This document shows positions 4,326-5,520 of a DNA stretch of 5,520 nt, one piece after another. The number at the start of each line of letters is the position of its first letter. Position 1 is the stretch's first letter. A program made the translations under genes and the position numbers. The DNA comes from Cytophagales bacterium (GTDB lineage Bacteria > Bacteroidota > Bacteroidia > Cytophagales > Cyclobacteriaceae): contig JAJCYL010000225.1 in NCBI GenBank assembly GCA_029262955.1, forward strand, positions 1-5,520, read 5' to 3'. A model generated the notes under the pieces. It saw only the letters and a program-made list of their open reading frames with translations. It was not told the DNA's origin and did no database searches.

Positions 4326-5520
4326 ATGAGAAAAGATTTCTTTGGTATAGAAAAACAATTACCATCTCAACTCGGAAACCACAAATATTATAGCTTATTC
4401 GAGCTTGCTAAAACGAAGCCGTCAATAAAATCCCTACCATATTCTATTCGGATTTTATTGGAAAACGTGATTCGAAACTATGACGGATTCGCTGTAACGG
4501 AGGAACACCTCGAAACTGTAATTGACTGGAAGAATACAGCGGGTAAAAAAGACATCCCATATAGTCCGGCAAGAGTATTGATGCAGGACTTCACTGGCGT
4601 TCCGGCTGTAGTCGACATTGCATCGATTCGTGCTGAAGTAGGCCGGAAGGGAAAAGATACAGGCAAAACCAATCCGGTGGTTCCGGCTGATATGGTAATT
4701 GATCACTCGGTGGTGGCCGATCATTTCGGTACATCCGGAGCTTATCAGAAGAATGTTGATCTTGAATATCAGAGGAATGAAGAGCGATATAAACTGCTGA
4801 AGTGGGGCCAACAAGCCTTTGATAATTTTAGTGTGGTACCTCCAGGCATGGGAATATGCCATCAGGTCAATCTTGAGTACCTGGCCAAGTGTGTGATAGA
4901 ACGAGATGGATATCTCTTTCCTGATACCCTCGTAGGAACAGATTCACATACACCAATGGTGAATGGTATTGGTGTACTTGGATGGGGTGTTGGTGGAATT
5001 GAGGCTGAAGCAGCAATGCTCGGTCAACCAATCTATATGATCTTACCCCAGGTAATTGGCTTAAAGATCAGCGGTGAGATGAAGGAAGGAACCACCTCAA
5101 CAGATCTTGTTTTAACGATAACCAAACTTCTTCGAGATTATGGCGTGGTTGGTAAAATAGTAGAAGTATTTGGTCCTGGTTTGGCCAATTTGGCAGTCAC
5201 TGATCGTGCAACAATCTCAAATATGTCCCCAGAATTTGGCTGTACGGATACTCATTGGCCGATTGATGATCGAACACTCGACTATATGCGGAAAACCAAT
5301 CGTTCGGAAGCACATATTGATATGGTGGAATCTTACGCCAAGGAAAATATGCTTTGGCGTGATGACAATGCGGAAATTGAATATACAGATGTTATAGAAC
5401 TCGATCTTGGGATAGTAGAACCAACAATTTCTGGTCCTAAAAGACCTCAGGATAATATATTACTAAAAGAGGCAAAGCAACAAATTAATAAATTGTTGGA
5501 TGAGGCAGGATCAAAAAGAC
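4326..5520 (+). CDS. acnA: Aconitate hydratase A, N-terminal part (3' end beyond window)
   Basis: The frame runs from ATG at 4326 to the window edge without a stop: 398 complete codons of a family usually near 900 residues. Aconitase interconverts citrate and isocitrate via cis-aconitate in the cytoplasmic TCA cycle, using a [4Fe-4S] cluster. The N-terminus (FFGIEKQLPS, YSLFELAK, LPYSIRILLENVIRN) is typical of the AcnA/IRP1 branch. Conserved active-site blocks are ARVLMQDFTGVPAVVD (Q87), VIDHSV (D126, H127) and GTDSHTPMVNGIGVLGWGVG (D206, S207, H208), followed by GQPIYMILPQVIG, NMSPEFG and GPKRPQDN. The cluster-ligand motif SCTNTSNP is expected just beyond the edge and cannot be checked. The stretch after NMSPEFG reads CTDTHWPID where E. 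coli AcnA has ATCGFFPID. The ATG fits the normal AcnA N-terminus and follows an A-rich leader (CATAAAT). It is transcribed divergently from the thioredoxin gene. Confidence 0.95.
   Translation, partial: MRKDFFGIEKQLPSQLGNHKYYSLFELAKTKPSIKSLPYSIRILLENVIRNYDGFAVTEEHLETVIDWKNTAGKKDIPYSPARVLMQDFTGVPAVVDIASIRAEVGRKGKDTGKTNPVVPADMVIDHSVVADHFGTSGAYQKNVDLEYQRNEERYKLLKWGQQAFDNFSVVPPGMGICHQVNLEYLAKCVIERDGYLFPDTLVGTDSHTPMVNGIGVLGWGVGGIEAEAAMLGQPIYMILPQVIGLKISGEMKEGTTSTDLVLTITKLLRDYGVVGKIVEVFGPGLANLAVTDRATISNMSPEFGCTDTHWPIDDRTLDYMRKTNRSEAHIDMVESYAKENMLWRDDNAEIEYTDVIELDLGIVEPTISGPKRPQDNILLKEAKQQINKLLDEAGSKR
4338..4353 (+). repeat. 16-bp exact direct repeat, copy 2 (inside acnA); copy 1 at 3575-3590
   Basis: TTCTTTGGTATAGAAA occurs without mismatch at 3575-3590 (between the thioredoxin stop and the hydrolase) and at 4338-4353 (codons 5-10 of acnA, encoding part of FFGIEK). 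Flanks differ on both sides. Only the acnA copy has a coding explanation. A chance match of this length in 5.5 kb is unlikely but possible in AT-rich sequence. Confidence 0.5.

Noticed and set aside
4455..4862. Two minus-strand reading frames opposite acnA (135 and 64 codons)
   Set aside because: They are antisense to a strongly conserved part of aconitase, with no family features of their own.
5170..5397. 75-codon plus-strand frame overlapping acnA
   Set aside because: Out-of-frame shadow of aconitase; the main frame encodes the recognised NMSPEFG block across the same bases.

Overview
The window looks like chromosomal DNA from a member of the Bacteroidota, probably a Cytophagales/Flavobacteriia-like marine or soil bacterium. 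The evidence is AT-rich DNA, a FecR-type anti-sigma domain joined to a C-terminal region seen in Bacteroidota cell-surface proteins, upstream sites resembling the Bacteroidota -33 TTTG / -7 TAnnTTTG promoter, and A-rich leaders instead of Shine-Dalgarno sequences. No tRNA, rRNA, CRISPR array, insertion sequence or integrase was seen.

Layout. (1) Bases 2-1279, plus strand: the 3' part of a gene whose product starts as a FecR domain and continues, without a break, into a long C-terminal region that normally follows a carboxypeptidase-regulatory-like domain. The usual FecR C-terminus is absent. (2) Bases 1280-1442: a compact regulatory gap with an exact 11-bp tandem repeat, an inverted TGAC half-site, an imperfect palindrome and a promoter-like pair, all just upstream of (3) 1443-2279, plus strand, an XRE-family DNA-binding protein with about five or six membrane helices. 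(4) Bases 2287-3375, minus strand: a serine beta-lactamase-family hydrolase that converges on gene 3 with a 7-bp gap. The reading frame stays open upstream and encodes a lipoprotein-like signal peptide, but that stretch has no ATG, GTG or TTG, so the 5' end looks frameshifted or start-less. (5) Bases 3593-4174, minus strand: a membrane-anchored TlpA/ResA-like thioredoxin, directly upstream of the hydrolase on the same strand. (6) Bases 4175-4325: a divergent regulatory gap with a 22-bp near-perfect palindrome that surrounds a perfect TAnnTTTG box. (7) From 4326 to the right edge, plus strand: the N-terminal 398 residues of aconitase A (acnA), cut by the window before its first Fe-S cysteine motif.

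The genes do not form one obvious pathway. The thioredoxin and the hydrolase may be co-transcribed; both would act in the envelope. The aconitase is a TCA-cycle enzyme transcribed divergently. No complete new multi-gene system was recognised. The most noteworthy items are the FecR chimera, the hydrolase with a displaced start, the operator-like palindrome at acnA, and the half-site array upstream of the membrane-bound regulator.
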